Shown here one piece after another: positions 7,873 through 16,439 of a stretch of 64,000 nucleotides of DNA (the first letter of the stretch is position 1; each line of letters starts with the position of its first letter). Both the position numbers and the translations under genes were made by a program. The DNA comes from an uncultured Clostridia bacterium (GTDB lineage Bacteria; Bacillota; Clostridia; Christensenellales; Pumilibacteraceae), in NCBI GenBank assembly GCA_947066105.1, contig CAMSYM010000005.1, positions 1 to 64,000 of the forward strand, read 5' to 3'. The notes beneath the pieces are model-generated. The model saw only the letters and a list, made by a program, of their open reading frames with translations, ran no database searches and had not been told where the DNA came from.

Positions 7873-9951
7873 TTATTCGCCTTTTTTGTCTTCGCCCGCA
7901 CCGCCGTCGACGTTCTTCAACAAGCTTGCGAAAACATTGTCGTCGTGGTCCTGCTCGTCGCGGTAAACGTCGCTCTCTTCCACCTGCTTTTTGGCGGGTT
8001 TGGCGGACTTGGCAACGGGCTTCTCTTCCTCGACGCATGCGCGAATGCTGAGCGTCGTTTTGCGCTGAGCTTCGTCGTACGCCATTATCTTGACGTCGAC
8101 TTCGTCGCCCGCATGCAACACTTCGTTTATATCCTTGACGTATGCCGCCGCGGCTTCCGATACATGAACGAGTCCTTCCACACCAGGCTCGATCTCAACG
8201 AACGCGCCGTAAGGCAATACGCTTATGACCTTGCCTTTTACGACCGATCCGACGGGATGATTTTCCATGCACTTGTCGAACGGATGCGGTTGAAGCTCTC
8301 TGTAACCGAGCGAAACGCGTTGCTTTTCGCGGTCGGTCTTTAACACCAAAAACTCGTATGTCTTGCCTATCTCCAAAACTTCGTCGGGAGAATCGATATG
8401 CGAGTACGAAAGATGGTCTATGTGCGCCAAGCAGTCTATACCGTCGACGCTGACAAATGCGCCGTACGAGCTGATGCGCTTGACTTCGCCGGCAACTACT
8501 ACGTCGGGCTTGACGTTTTCCCAGAATATTTCCGCTTTCTTGTCGCGCTCTTCCTTTTCTTCCTGCAATATTACGCGTTGCGACGCAACTATCTTGCGGT
8601 TGGCGTCGTCTATATCGAGCGCGCGCAAGCGCAGTGTTTTACCGACGAATTTTTTAAGGTCGGGTACGAATTTAAGTCTTATCTGCGACGCGGGAACGAA
8701 CACGCGATACGTGCCGAGCGAGCCGATTAGTCCGCCCTTTATGTCCTTTTTGATGACGATCTCGAAGATCTCGTTATTGCGGATCTGATCGACTTCCTCG
8801 TCGCTCTTGCGCATAAGATCGGCACGACGCTTGGAAAGCAATACGCAACCGGAAACGTCGTCGCGCTTTTTGGTGACGATAGCTACCACTTCCGCGCCGA
8901 CGGGAAAATCTTCGGGCTTGTATTCGCCTTCGTCGCAAGCCTCCGTCTTATCGATAAAGCCGTCTATCTTACCGCCGACATTGACGTGAATACCGTCCGC
9001 GTCCGCAGAGATGACCGTGCCGGTGATAGTTTTGCCTTCGCGTATGGCTACCGTACCTTGGTTGACAGCATTGAGAAATTCCTCGTTGCTCGCTTTGCCG
9101 AATTCCTGACTCATGTAAGTCTTTACCTCCATAATCGACTGCTTCGGAGTCGATGCCCCGGCGACGATACCTATCACACCGCTACGGGGAAATTTGATTT
9201 TATTGAGCTGACCTATCGAATTCACAAAGTATGTGTCGGCGTTTTTCGCTACGCACAGGTCGTACAGCTTGTTGGTGTTGGAACTTTTTTTGTCCCCGAC
9301 GACCAGCACGACGTCGCAACCGACGGCAAGATCCACCGCTTCCTTTTGGCGCTCATAAGTAGTATAGCAAATCGTGTCGAAAATTTCAACCGTTTTGCAT
9401 TTGATTTTGTGTATTTTTTTAGAAAGTTCTTTAAATTTTTTTCCGTCGTAAGTGGTTTGACAGACAAAACACAGCTTTTCGCACCCGTCGAATCGCGAAA
9501 GATCGGCGTCTGCGTCGATAACGGTCGCCGTGTTGTCGCACCAACCGTCGGTCGCCATTACTTCGGCATGGCTCGCTTCGCCTATTATCACTATATGATA
9601 ACCCGCTTCGTAATGTTTACGGACTATTTCATGGATCTTTTTAACGAACGGACACGTAGCGTCCACCACGTCGTAGCCCTTGCTTTTTACGGCGGCATAA
9701 GTGGCTTTATCCGCGCCGTGCGAACGTATGATCACCTTGCCGCGTTCGCCGTCGGCAAGCGCCGGCAGCTCGTCTACGGAGTCGACCTTGCGCAGACCGC
9801 TCGCCGCAAGCTCGTCCACGACCGACCGATTGTGGATTATATCGCCGAGCAAGTAGCAATTGCCGTCCTTAGCATGCTCCGACGCGGTACGCACGGCGTT
9901 TTCCACGCCGAAACAGAACCCCGCTTTATTTGCTACGATCACTTTTAACAT
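7873..9951 (-). CDS. ispH: IspH (HMB-PP reductase) fused to ribosomal protein S1-like domains
   Basis: The N-terminal 285 residues are 4-hydroxy-3-methylbut-2-enyl diphosphate reductase, the last step of the MEP isoprenoid pathway. Its three iron-sulfur cysteines appear in GFCFGV, DATCPF and DTICYTT. The C-terminal 400 residues hold four S1 RNA-binding repeats; the last two are the best preserved (SSYGAFVSVDG and LPYGAFVEIEPG). This fusion is known in Clostridia. I chose ATG 9951 (MLKVIVANKAG) because it matches the family start. A GTG at 9999 is possible but would add 16 unrelated residues. The start overlaps the plsC end by 26 nt. Confidence 0.95.
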   Translation of the reverse strand: MLKVIVANKAGFCFGVENAVRTASEHAKDGNCYLLGDIIHNRSVVDELAASGLRKVDSVDELPALADGERGKVIIRSHGADKATYAAVKSKGYDVVDATCPFVKKIHEIVRKHYEAGYHIVIIGEASHAEVMATDGWCDNTATVIDADADLSRFDGCEKLCFVCQTTYDGKKFKELSKKIHKIKCKTVEIFDTICYTTYERQKEAVDLAVGCDVVLVVGDKKSSNTNKLYDLCVAKNADTYFVNSIGQLNKIKFPRSGVIGIVAGASTPKQSIMEVKTYMSQEFGKASNEEFLNAVNQGTVAIREGKTITGTVISADADGIHVNVGGKIDGFIDKTEACDEGEYKPEDFPVGAEVVAIVTKKRDDVSGCVLLSKRRADLMRKSDEEVDQIRNNEIFEIVIKKDIKGGLIGSLGTYRVFVPASQIRLKFVPDLKKFVGKTLRLRALDIDDANRKIVASQRVILQEEKEERDKKAEIFWENVKPDVVVAGEVKRISSYGAFVSVDGIDCLAHIDHLSYSHIDSPDEVLEIGKTYEFLVLKTDREKQRVSLGYRELQPHPFDKCMENHPVGSVVKGKVISVLPYGAFVEIEPGVEGLVHVSEAAAAYVKDINEVLHAGDEVDVKIMAYDEAQRKTTLSIRACVEEEKPVAKSAKPAKKQVEESDVYRDEQDHDDNVFASLLKNVDGGAGEDKKGE

Positions 9952-10645
9952 ATTGTTTTTTCGCGGCTTTGTACTGCCGTTGCAACTCGCGTTTTTCACG
10001 CTTTTTATCGCGCTTTTCGCGCTTATACCCCTTGTTTGCCACCCACTCGTCGAGCTTGTCGAGCGTTTTTTGCATGCCGATACGAAAACGCTCCGTAGCT
10101 TCCTTCAACAGCGATTCGTCGACGCGTTTTCCGTAAAGATCGCCGAGATCTACGGGATCGCCCACCGCCGCGTAATTACGACGGAACAGTTTGCCTTTAT
10201 GGTGTATCACGTACGGCAATACCGACGCCGCGCCTTTGAGAGCGAACAACGCCGCACCCGAATGAAAAGTTTGCAATTCCCTGTTCACCCTGTTTCTCGT
10301 GCCTTCGGGACAAATATACAGCGTTTCGCCGTTTTTGAGCGAGTTCAAGCACTCGCGCATGGACGAAAGTTCGGGTTTTTCGCGGTCTACGAATATCACG
10401 CCTACGCTTCGCAAAAACGCGCGTTGAAATCCGTTGCCGGAGTTTTCCTTTTTCGATAACGGACGCGCATATCCGGGCAGACCGAAATACACGTAAGTAA
10501 CGTCCATCCACGATAAATGATTGGACACCAGTATGCGCCCGCGGTCGTACCGCTTATATTTGTCCTTATCCATGACTTTGCACGGAAACAAGAGCTTGCC
10601 GAGCGGATACAGTATGAATTTTAAAAAGCCGAACCATCTGTTCAT
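9926..10645 (-). CDS. plsC: 1-acyl-sn-glycerol-3-phosphate acyltransferase (PlsC family)
   Basis: This membrane-associated enzyme acylates lysophosphatidic acid in phospholipid synthesis. The 239-residue protein has the HX4D catalytic motif (NHLSWMD), FVDREKP and CPEGTRNR, in the expected order. The C-terminal 45 residues are very basic (KREKRDKKREKREL), probably binding membrane phosphates or nucleic acid. Its ATG overlaps the cmk stop by 4 nt. The order cmk-plsC-ispH is common in Clostridia. Confidence 0.92.
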   Translation of the reverse strand: MNRWFGFLKFILYPLGKLLFPCKVMDKDKYKRYDRGRILVSNHLSWMDVTYVYFGLPGYARPLSKKENSGNGFQRAFLRSVGVIFVDREKPELSSMRECLNSLKNGETLYICPEGTRNRVNRELQTFHSGAALFALKGAASVLPYVIHHKGKLFRRNYAAVGDPVDLGDLYGKRVDESLLKEATERFRIGMQKTLDKLDEWVANKGYKREKRDKKREKRELQRQYKAAKKQYVKSDRSK

Positions 10646-11655
10646 TGCACGTCACCCGACACGCGCGCTACTATAAACGCGGCGACCTGTTCGGCGGTCA
10701 TATCGTCCGAATCGACAAGCTCCGCATCGAACGCTTGCTTCAACGGCGCGACTGCGCGCGTGCTGTCGTTTTTGTCGCGTTGCACTACGTCGTTATATAC
10801 ATCGTCGTAAACGACGCTTTGCCCTTTTGCGGTAAGCTCGTCGAAACGACGTTTTGCACGCACTTCGGCGGACGCTGTCAAAAAGAACTTGAATTCCGCA
10901 TTGGGCAAAACAACGGTGCCTATATCGCGCCCGTCGAGTATGACCGAGCTGTTTGTCGCGATCTCGCGCTGAATGCCGAGAAGCTTGGCTCTGACATACG
11001 GCATTGCCGACGTGACCGACGCTGCCATAGACACTTCGGGCGTGCGGATCTTGCCCGATACGTCGTCGCCGTCGAGCATTACGCGTTGCGCGCCGTTCAC
11101 GTATTCGATATCGACCTTCGCGTCCTTCAAGCAATTTTCCACCGCCTGCGCGTTTGTCGTGTCGACTTTTTCGTTTAAGCATTTAAGACCGAGCGCACGG
11201 TAAAGCGCGCCCGTGTCGAGATACGTGATTTTAAGCGCATCGGCAACGAGCTTGGCGACGGTGCTTTTGCCCGCGCCGCTCGGTCCGTCGAGCGCGATCG
11301 CATAATTGCCCGCGATATCGCCGCGCAAAGCCCGCGCGCCGTTAAGATATACATGCCGCGCCGGATTATCCGAATATGCCGTGATCATCATGCGTATGCA
11401 ACCCTTCAATCCGCCGTCGACGACAGGCTCTACGCCCGACATGAACGGAACGTTATGCCCGCTCTCGCGCACGGCGCGCGCCGCCGAATATGCGGTAAGA
11501 TCGGGCGTAACGGTAAAATAAACGCTTACAACGTCGTTGTCGGTTATGCCGTTTTTAAAATACAGCCTGTCCGCGAGCCGTACCGCCGCGTTCGTTATGC
11601 TCTGTTTATTGTCGGACGCCGTTACGGCTCCGCGTATAGATACCAGCTTACTCAT
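10642..11655 (-). CDS. cmk: Fusion of AroH-type chorismate mutase and cytidylate kinase
   Basis: Residues 1-112 match the monofunctional AroH chorismate mutase. Residues equivalent to the B. subtilis catalytic set are present: Arg8 (SIRGAV), Arg63 (AVRE), Glu76, Arg88 (CIRMM) and Tyr103 (HVYL). The cysteine that normally lies just before the glutamate is serine. Residues 117-337 are (d)CMP kinase with P-loop GPSGAGKST (124-132), the YLDTGALYRA substrate motif and DGRDIGTVV. The two domains join with almost no linker. ATG 11655 was chosen: AAGGAG stands upstream, overlapping the flavoprotein stop, and the longer frame adds unrelated residues. The likely products are prephenate and CDP/dCDP, from unrelated pathways. 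Confidence 0.93.
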   Translation of the reverse strand: MSKLVSIRGAVTASDNKQSITNAAVRLADRLYFKNGITDNDVVSVYFTVTPDLTAYSAARAVRESGHNVPFMSGVEPVVDGGLKGCIRMMITAYSDNPARHVYLNGARALRGDIAGNYAIALDGPSGAGKSTVAKLVADALKITYLDTGALYRALGLKCLNEKVDTTNAQAVENCLKDAKVDIEYVNGAQRVMLDGDDVSGKIRTPEVSMAASVTSAMPYVRAKLLGIQREIATNSSVILDGRDIGTVVLPNAEFKFFLTASAEVRAKRRFDELTAKGQSVVYDDVYNDVVQRDKNDSTRAVAPLKQAFDAELVDSDDMTAEQVAAFIVARVSGDVQ

Positions 11656-11665
11656 ATGTTTTAAG

Positions 11666-12865
11666 TTACTCCTTTGCGGCGAACATGCCCGCCGCATGCC
11701 CCGTAGCAAGCGCTATATGGAAATTATATCCGCCCGTCAGCGCGTCTACGTCGAGCGCTTCGCCCGCAAAATACAGCCCGCGCACGAGCCTCGATCCCAT
11801 AGTTTTGGGATCGATCTGCTTAACGTCGACTCCGCCGTTCGTTACCACGGCGCGGTCGAAGCCAGCGTTGCCGACTACCGTGAGCGGCATCGCCTTTAAC
11901 AGTTCGACGAGCGCGCGACGCTCCTTTTTGGTGACCGAATTGACCTGCCGCGACGGTCCGACGCCCCATTTGTCTATTACGAACGGAACGAGCGCCTTGG
12001 GCAACAAAGCGTCGAGCGCGTTTTTAACCTGTTTATTCGGAGCTTGTCCGAACTCGCGCAACAGTCTGTCGTCCAATTCTTCGACGGCGACTGCGGGTTT
12101 AAGGTCGACAAATACGTTATACGGATACTCTCGCCGCGCGGCATACGCGGAAAGCGTGAGCGCGATAGGTCCGGATATTCCGTCTGCCGTGATCATCATA
12201 TCGCCGAATATCGGCTTAACGCCGTCGGCGCGCAAGGTAACGTTTTTCAGCGTAAGTCCTTCCGCCGCCGACAGATCTTCTTCGGTATACAGCTCGACAA
12301 GCGACGGCACGGGCGCGACGATCGCATGACCGAGCTTTCGCATGAGCTCGAAAGCACTGCCGTCCGAGCCTGTTACGGGATAGCTCATGCCGCCCGTACA
12401 CATTATAACGCGGTCGAAGCTTTCCGCGCCGCCGACAAACTCGACGGTAAATCCGCCGTTATCTGGAACAATGTTTTTAACGTCGCAATGCAGTCTTATC
12501 TCAGCGCCGTTGTTCTCCGCGTAACGTTGCAAAGCCTTGGTAACGTCGCTCGCTTTATCGGATTGCGGAAACGCGCGCCTGCCGCGTTCCACTTTCGTTT
12601 TGCAACCGTTGGCATTCAAAAGCGCAACGGCGTCATCTGGCGAAAACCCCGCAAGCGCCGAACGCAAAAACGGCGCGTTCGTGACTACGTTTTGCAAAAA
12701 CGTTTGACTGTCGCACACGTTGGTAAAATTACATCTGCCTTTGCCGGTGATGTATATCTTTTTGCCGATCTTATCGGTGTGTTCGAATATTATCGGTTTT
12801 GCGCCTATTGCACTGCCCGCCGCGGTAAGTCCAGCCGCGCCGCCGCCTATAACGGCTATTTTCAT
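11666..12865 (-). CDS. HI0933-like NAD(P)/FAD-dependent flavoprotein
   Basis: This 399-residue flavoprotein starts with the FAD-binding motif VIGGGAAGLTAA. It carries the family markers GKGRCNFTN (residues 42-50) and a C-terminal GGYNFHIALATGHAAG that closes the FAD site. The family is often named after BaiN, but the substrate is not established for most members. It is first in a run with the AroH-Cmk fusion, plsC and ispH, a common clostridial order. AAAGGG lies 9 nt before the ATG. Confidence 0.9.
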   Translation of the reverse strand: MKIAVIGGGAAGLTAAGSAIGAKPIIFEHTDKIGKKIYITGKGRCNFTNVCDSQTFLQNVVTNAPFLRSALAGFSPDDAVALLNANGCKTKVERGRRAFPQSDKASDVTKALQRYAENNGAEIRLHCDVKNIVPDNGGFTVEFVGGAESFDRVIMCTGGMSYPVTGSDGSAFELMRKLGHAIVAPVPSLVELYTEEDLSAAEGLTLKNVTLRADGVKPIFGDMMITADGISGPIALTLSAYAARREYPYNVFVDLKPAVAVEELDDRLLREFGQAPNKQVKNALDALLPKALVPFVIDKWGVGPSRQVNSVTKKERRALVELLKAMPLTVVGNAGFDRAVVTNGGVDVKQIDPKTMGSRLVRGLYFAGEALDVDALTGGYNFHIALATGHAAGMFAAKE

Positions 12866-12952
12866 ACTGTTTTACCCTTTGCCGTCGCCCGCGCTCGGCG
12901 CGGCTACAAGCAAACGACGGCATGCAAATATATCGCCGCCGTCGCGTGTTTA

Positions 12953-14350
12953 TTATATCGGTTGGACCAAATTATCTCCGTCGCAGATCGTTTTGTCTAC
13001 GCCGTGGAGCTTGGCTTCGCGCTTTTTGAAGAACGGTATCGCGAGTTGCGGGAACAACGCGTAAGTAAGCACGTCCTCTTCCTGTATCGCGTATTCTTCG
13101 ATCTCTTTCCTGTACGTATCGAGTTCGGGCGATATATTATCCGCGGGACGGCAAGTGATGCGCGGCGCCTCGCCGATTATCTTTTTGATTATCTTGGCGT
13201 CTGGTTCGACGGGAAGCTTGCCGTACTCGCCCGCTACGACGCCCTTGGTTTCTTTCGTGACCGTTTTATAGCGTTCGCCGTTAAGCACGTTAAGCACCGC
13301 TTGCGTGCCTACGATCTGCGAGCTGGGCGTAACGAGCGGCGGGAAACCGAGATCGGCGCGCACTCTCGGCACTTCCTCCAAAACCTCGGTCAAGCGGTCG
13401 GACGCGTTTTGCTGTTTCAACTGGCTTATGAGATTGCTGAGCATGCCGCCCGGAACTTGGTAAATAAGCGCGTTTACGTCGACTTTGAGTACTTTGGGAT
13501 TGAGTATACCTTCGGTCGTCAAGCGCTCCGCCACATTGCGGAAATAGACCGTACACTTATTGAGCTTTTCGAGACTGAGTCCCGTATCGTATTCCGTACC
13601 CATGAGCGACGCGACGAGCGATTCCGTTGCGGGCTGGCTCGTGCCGTTGCCGAGCGGCGACAACGCCGTATCGACTATATCGCAACCCGCCTCTATGGCT
13701 TTGAGATTTACCATATCGCCCGTACCCGCCGTGTTATGAGTGTGCAGGTGTACGGGCAGTTTTACTTTGTCCTTGATACGCGAAACAAGCTCGTACACGG
13801 TATACGGCAACAACAAGTTCGCCATATCTTTGATACAAATTATATCCGCGCCCATTTGTTCGAGCTTGACCGCCAGATCGACGAAATAATCGATAGTATG
13901 CACCTTGCTCGTCGTATAACAGAGCGCCGCCTCGACGGTGCCGCCGTACTTTTTGGTGCTGTCGATAGCCTGTTTCATGTTGCGGATATCGTTGAGCGCG
14001 TCGAATATGCGTATGATATCGATACCGTTCTTTACGGAAAGACGGCAAAATTCGTCGACAACGTCGTCGGCGTAATGCTTGTAACCGAGTATGTTTTGAC
14101 CGCGGAACAGCATTTGCAGTTTTGTATTGGGTATCGCCTTTCTAAGCGTGCGCAAACGCTCCCACGGATCCTCGTCGAGAAAACGCAAGCACGAATCGAA
14201 CGTCGCGCCGCCCCACGCTTCAAGCGCGTAAAACCCGACGTCGTCGAGCATTTTAGCCGCGGGCAACATCTCGTCGGTACGCATGCGCGTAGCCGCTTGC
14301 GATTGATGCGCGTCGCGCAGTATTGTTTCCATGATCTTTACTTTTGCCAT
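12953..14350 (-). CDS. oadA: Oxaloacetate/pyruvate carboxyltransferase, 5S/OadA type, without biotin domain
   Basis: This 465-residue protein is the carboxyltransferase chain that moves CO2 between oxaloacetate/pyruvate and biotin. It has the HMGL-like TIM barrel (METILRDAHQS), the metal-binding HTHNTAG motif and the catalytic lysine in CIKDM, followed by the conserved carboxylase domain. It ends before a biotinyl domain; the biotin carrier is a separate gene at 15701. It is the last gene of the oad/mmd operon, after an unusual 180-nt gap from oadB in which I see no gene. GGAG lies 7 nt before the ATG. Confidence 0.92.
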   Translation of the reverse strand: MAKVKIMETILRDAHQSQAATRMRTDEMLPAAKMLDDVGFYALEAWGGATFDSCLRFLDEDPWERLRTLRKAIPNTKLQMLFRGQNILGYKHYADDVVDEFCRLSVKNGIDIIRIFDALNDIRNMKQAIDSTKKYGGTVEAALCYTTSKVHTIDYFVDLAVKLEQMGADIICIKDMANLLLPYTVYELVSRIKDKVKLPVHLHTHNTAGTGDMVNLKAIEAGCDIVDTALSPLGNGTSQPATESLVASLMGTEYDTGLSLEKLNKCTVYFRNVAERLTTEGILNPKVLKVDVNALIYQVPGGMLSNLISQLKQQNASDRLTEVLEEVPRVRADLGFPPLVTPSSQIVGTQAVLNVLNGERYKTVTKETKGVVAGEYGKLPVEPDAKIIKKIIGEAPRITCRPADNISPELDTYRKEIEEYAIQEEDVLTYALFPQLAIPFFKKREAKLHGVDKTICDGDNLVQPI

Positions 14351-14530
14351 GATCGAACTCCGTTTATTATGACATTTATATGGAGAGAATGATTGATCTG
14401 TCGTAGGCGTAGTCGCGCGTCAATCGGGCAACAGTCGATAAGGCGGCAACGTGAATATACACAGACGTACACGACCGAGCCGCCGCATCGAACGCAACGC
14501 AACATCACGCCGAATACACGCAGTTAAATA

Positions 14531-15691
14531 TTATCCGCCGAATATCGACAGCAACACACCCGCCGCCACAGCCGAGCCTATAACGCCCGCGACGTTGGGT
14601 CCCATAGCGTGCATGAGCAGGTAGTTGTTGGGATCTTCCTTTTGCGCTACGGTTTGCGATACGCGCGCCGCCATAGGCACGGCGGAAACGCCCGCACTGC
14701 CTATCAACGGGTTTATCTTGCCGTGCGAAATAACGTTCAACAGCTTAGCCATGAGCAAGCCGCCCATAGTCCCCATCATGAACGCAACCAGACCGAGCGC
14801 GATGATCGCAAGCGTCTTTACGTCCAGGAACGTCGTGCCGAACGCTTTTGCACCGACGCAAATGCCCAAGAAAATAGTGATGACGTTCATCAATCCGTTG
14901 CTCGCCGTTTGAGCGAGTCGATCGGTCACCATGCACTCTTTAAGCAGATTGCCGAGCATGAGCATACCCAAAAGCGGCAAGCTGTCCGGCAATATAAGTC
15001 CGCAAACAAGCGTGATGACTATCGGGAAAACTATCTTTTCGCGCTTGGATACGGGACGGAGCTGTTCCATCTTAATGGCGCGTTCTTTCTTGGTAGTAAG
15101 CAATTTCATGAGCGGCGGCTGTATTATGGGTATCAACGCCATGTACGAATACGCCGCCACCGTTATCGCGGGCAACAGGTCGAACTGATTGAGCATAGTA
15201 GTCACGTATATGGACGTAGGGCCGTCCGCGCCGCCTATAATAGCGCTCGCCGCCGCCGCCGCGCCGTCGAACCCGATAACGATCGCGCCGAACAGCGTTA
15301 TAAAAATACCCAACTGCGCTGCCGCGCCGATAAGAAAGCTTTTGGGATTGGCGATAAGCGGACCGAAATCGGTCATCGCGCCTATACCCATAAACACTAG
15401 CGGCGGGAAAATAACCCACTCGACGCCCTTTTCCATATAATACAAAAGTCCGCCGGGGCTTGCCACGCCGTCGGTAACGGTAGGCTCTTTCATAAGTATG
15501 GCATACGCGCCCGGTATATTGACGAACAACATACCGAATCCTATGGGTACGAGCAACAACGGTTCTTTTTTAAGCCCTATCCCGACAAACAGCAAAACGC
15601 ACGCAATTACGAGCATCACGTAGTTTTGCCATTCCGATTGAGCCACGCCCGTGCTTTCCCACAGGTTTTTGAGCATATCGACAAAATTCAT
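14531..15691 (-). CDS. oadB: Sodium-translocating decarboxylase beta subunit
   Basis: This 386-residue integral membrane protein removes CO2 from carboxybiotin and pumps sodium out of the cell. It has about nine hydrophobic segments and the family motif GGADGPTSIY in the middle, which carries ion-pathway residues. It lies in the order expected for Na+ decarboxylases, after the gamma subunit and biotin carrier. Its start is 9 nt downstream of the biotin carrier stop. Confidence 0.95.
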   Translation of the reverse strand: MNFVDMLKNLWESTGVAQSEWQNYVMLVIACVLLFVGIGLKKEPLLLVPIGFGMLFVNIPGAYAILMKEPTVTDGVASPGGLLYYMEKGVEWVIFPPLVFMGIGAMTDFGPLIANPKSFLIGAAAQLGIFITLFGAIVIGFDGAAAAASAIIGGADGPTSIYVTTMLNQFDLLPAITVAAYSYMALIPIIQPPLMKLLTTKKERAIKMEQLRPVSKREKIVFPIVITLVCGLILPDSLPLLGMLMLGNLLKECMVTDRLAQTASNGLMNVITIFLGICVGAKAFGTTFLDVKTLAIIALGLVAFMMGTMGGLLMAKLLNVISHGKINPLIGSAGVSAVPMAARVSQTVAQKEDPNNYLLMHAMGPNVAGVIGSAVAAGVLLSIFGG

Positions 15692-15700
15692 CGTTACACC

Positions 15701-16045
15701 CTACTTTATATACGCGAGAACCGCGCCCGTTTCGACGTTATCGCCCTTTTTGACCGCATACGTAATAACGCCGTCCGCAGGCGCGTTGATATCGTTCTCC
15801 ATCTTCATCGCTTCGAGAACGATTATTTTATCGTTCTTTTTGACCGCGTCGCCGTCCTTATGCGCCAACCCCAAAATAAGTCCGGGCATAGGCGCCTTAA
15901 CGGGCGTGCCTTCGCCGACTACCGGCTTTGCCGCAGGCGCGGACGCTACGGTCGTCACTACGGGCGTAACGGACGCGCCGTCCGAAACTTCTTCCACGTC
16001 GACTACATACGATTTACCGTTGACGGTCACATTGAATTTACGCAT
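15701..16045 (-). CDS. Biotin carrier protein of the decarboxylase
   Basis: This 114-residue protein has a short N-terminal region (MRKFNVTVNGKSYVVDVEEV), an alanine/proline/valine-rich linker (residues 35-50) and a biotinyl domain with the biotinylation site EAMKMEND. It carries carboxybiotin between the carboxyltransferase and the beta-subunit pump. The start at 16045 is set by GGAGG five nt upstream; an in-frame upstream start at 16057 would lie inside that site. Confidence 0.93.
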   Translation of the reverse strand: MRKFNVTVNGKSYVVDVEEVSDGASVTPVVTTVASAPAAKPVVGEGTPVKAPMPGLILGLAHKDGDAVKKNDKIIVLEAMKMENDINAPADGVITYAVKKGDNVETGAVLAYIK

Positions 16046-16076
16046 AAATTCCTCCAAAAAAAATGGTTTTACCTGT

Positions 16077-16436
16077 TTATTTTTTCCGCGTTACGCGGCG
16101 TATAACGAAGTCGGGACGCGCGTCGCCGTCGCTCTCGCTGTCGTAAACGGCGGTTATCGCGGCGGTTATTACAGCCATAAGCTGTTCGTCTTCGCCGTCG
16201 TCCGCGGACAGCTCGACCGCGTTTTGTCCCTTTTGCTTTTCGGGCTTGTTCATAAGCTTGGATCTAAACAGCAAGCCCGAAAGATAAAATATCAAAACAA
16301 GTAGCGCAAGCACCGCTATGACTATAACAAGTCCGACGAGCGCATACAGAGCGGCGTCGCCTATCGCAACGTCCGATTTGCCGAAACCGAGATCGCCCAG
16401 TCCGCCGCCCGCCGATAAAAACGTGATCAAACTCAT
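16077..16436 (-). CDS. oadG: Sodium pump decarboxylase gamma subunit (OadG-like)
   Basis: This small protein of 119 residues has a single N-terminal membrane segment (about residues 28-52) and a charged, acidic C-terminal tail, as in OadG subunits that anchor and assemble the complex. The sequence is poorly conserved in this family, so the call rests on size, topology and position between the 12S-type carboxyltransferase and the biotin carrier. Confidence 0.8.
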   Translation of the reverse strand: MSLITFLSAGGGLGDLGFGKSDVAIGDAALYALVGLVIVIAVLALLVLIFYLSGLLFRSKLMNKPEKQKGQNAVELSADDGEDEQLMAVITAAITAVYDSESDGDARPDFVIRRVTRKK

Positions 16437-16439
16437 GAT

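Noticed and set aside
12044..14392. A 782-codon open frame on the plus strand opposite the flavoprotein and oadA genes, and similar long plus-strand frames elsewhere
   Set aside because: They are rich in Arg, His and Tyr, have no ribosome-binding site or family motif, and mirror genes with clear function on the other strand. They arise from the codon use of the minus-strand genes.
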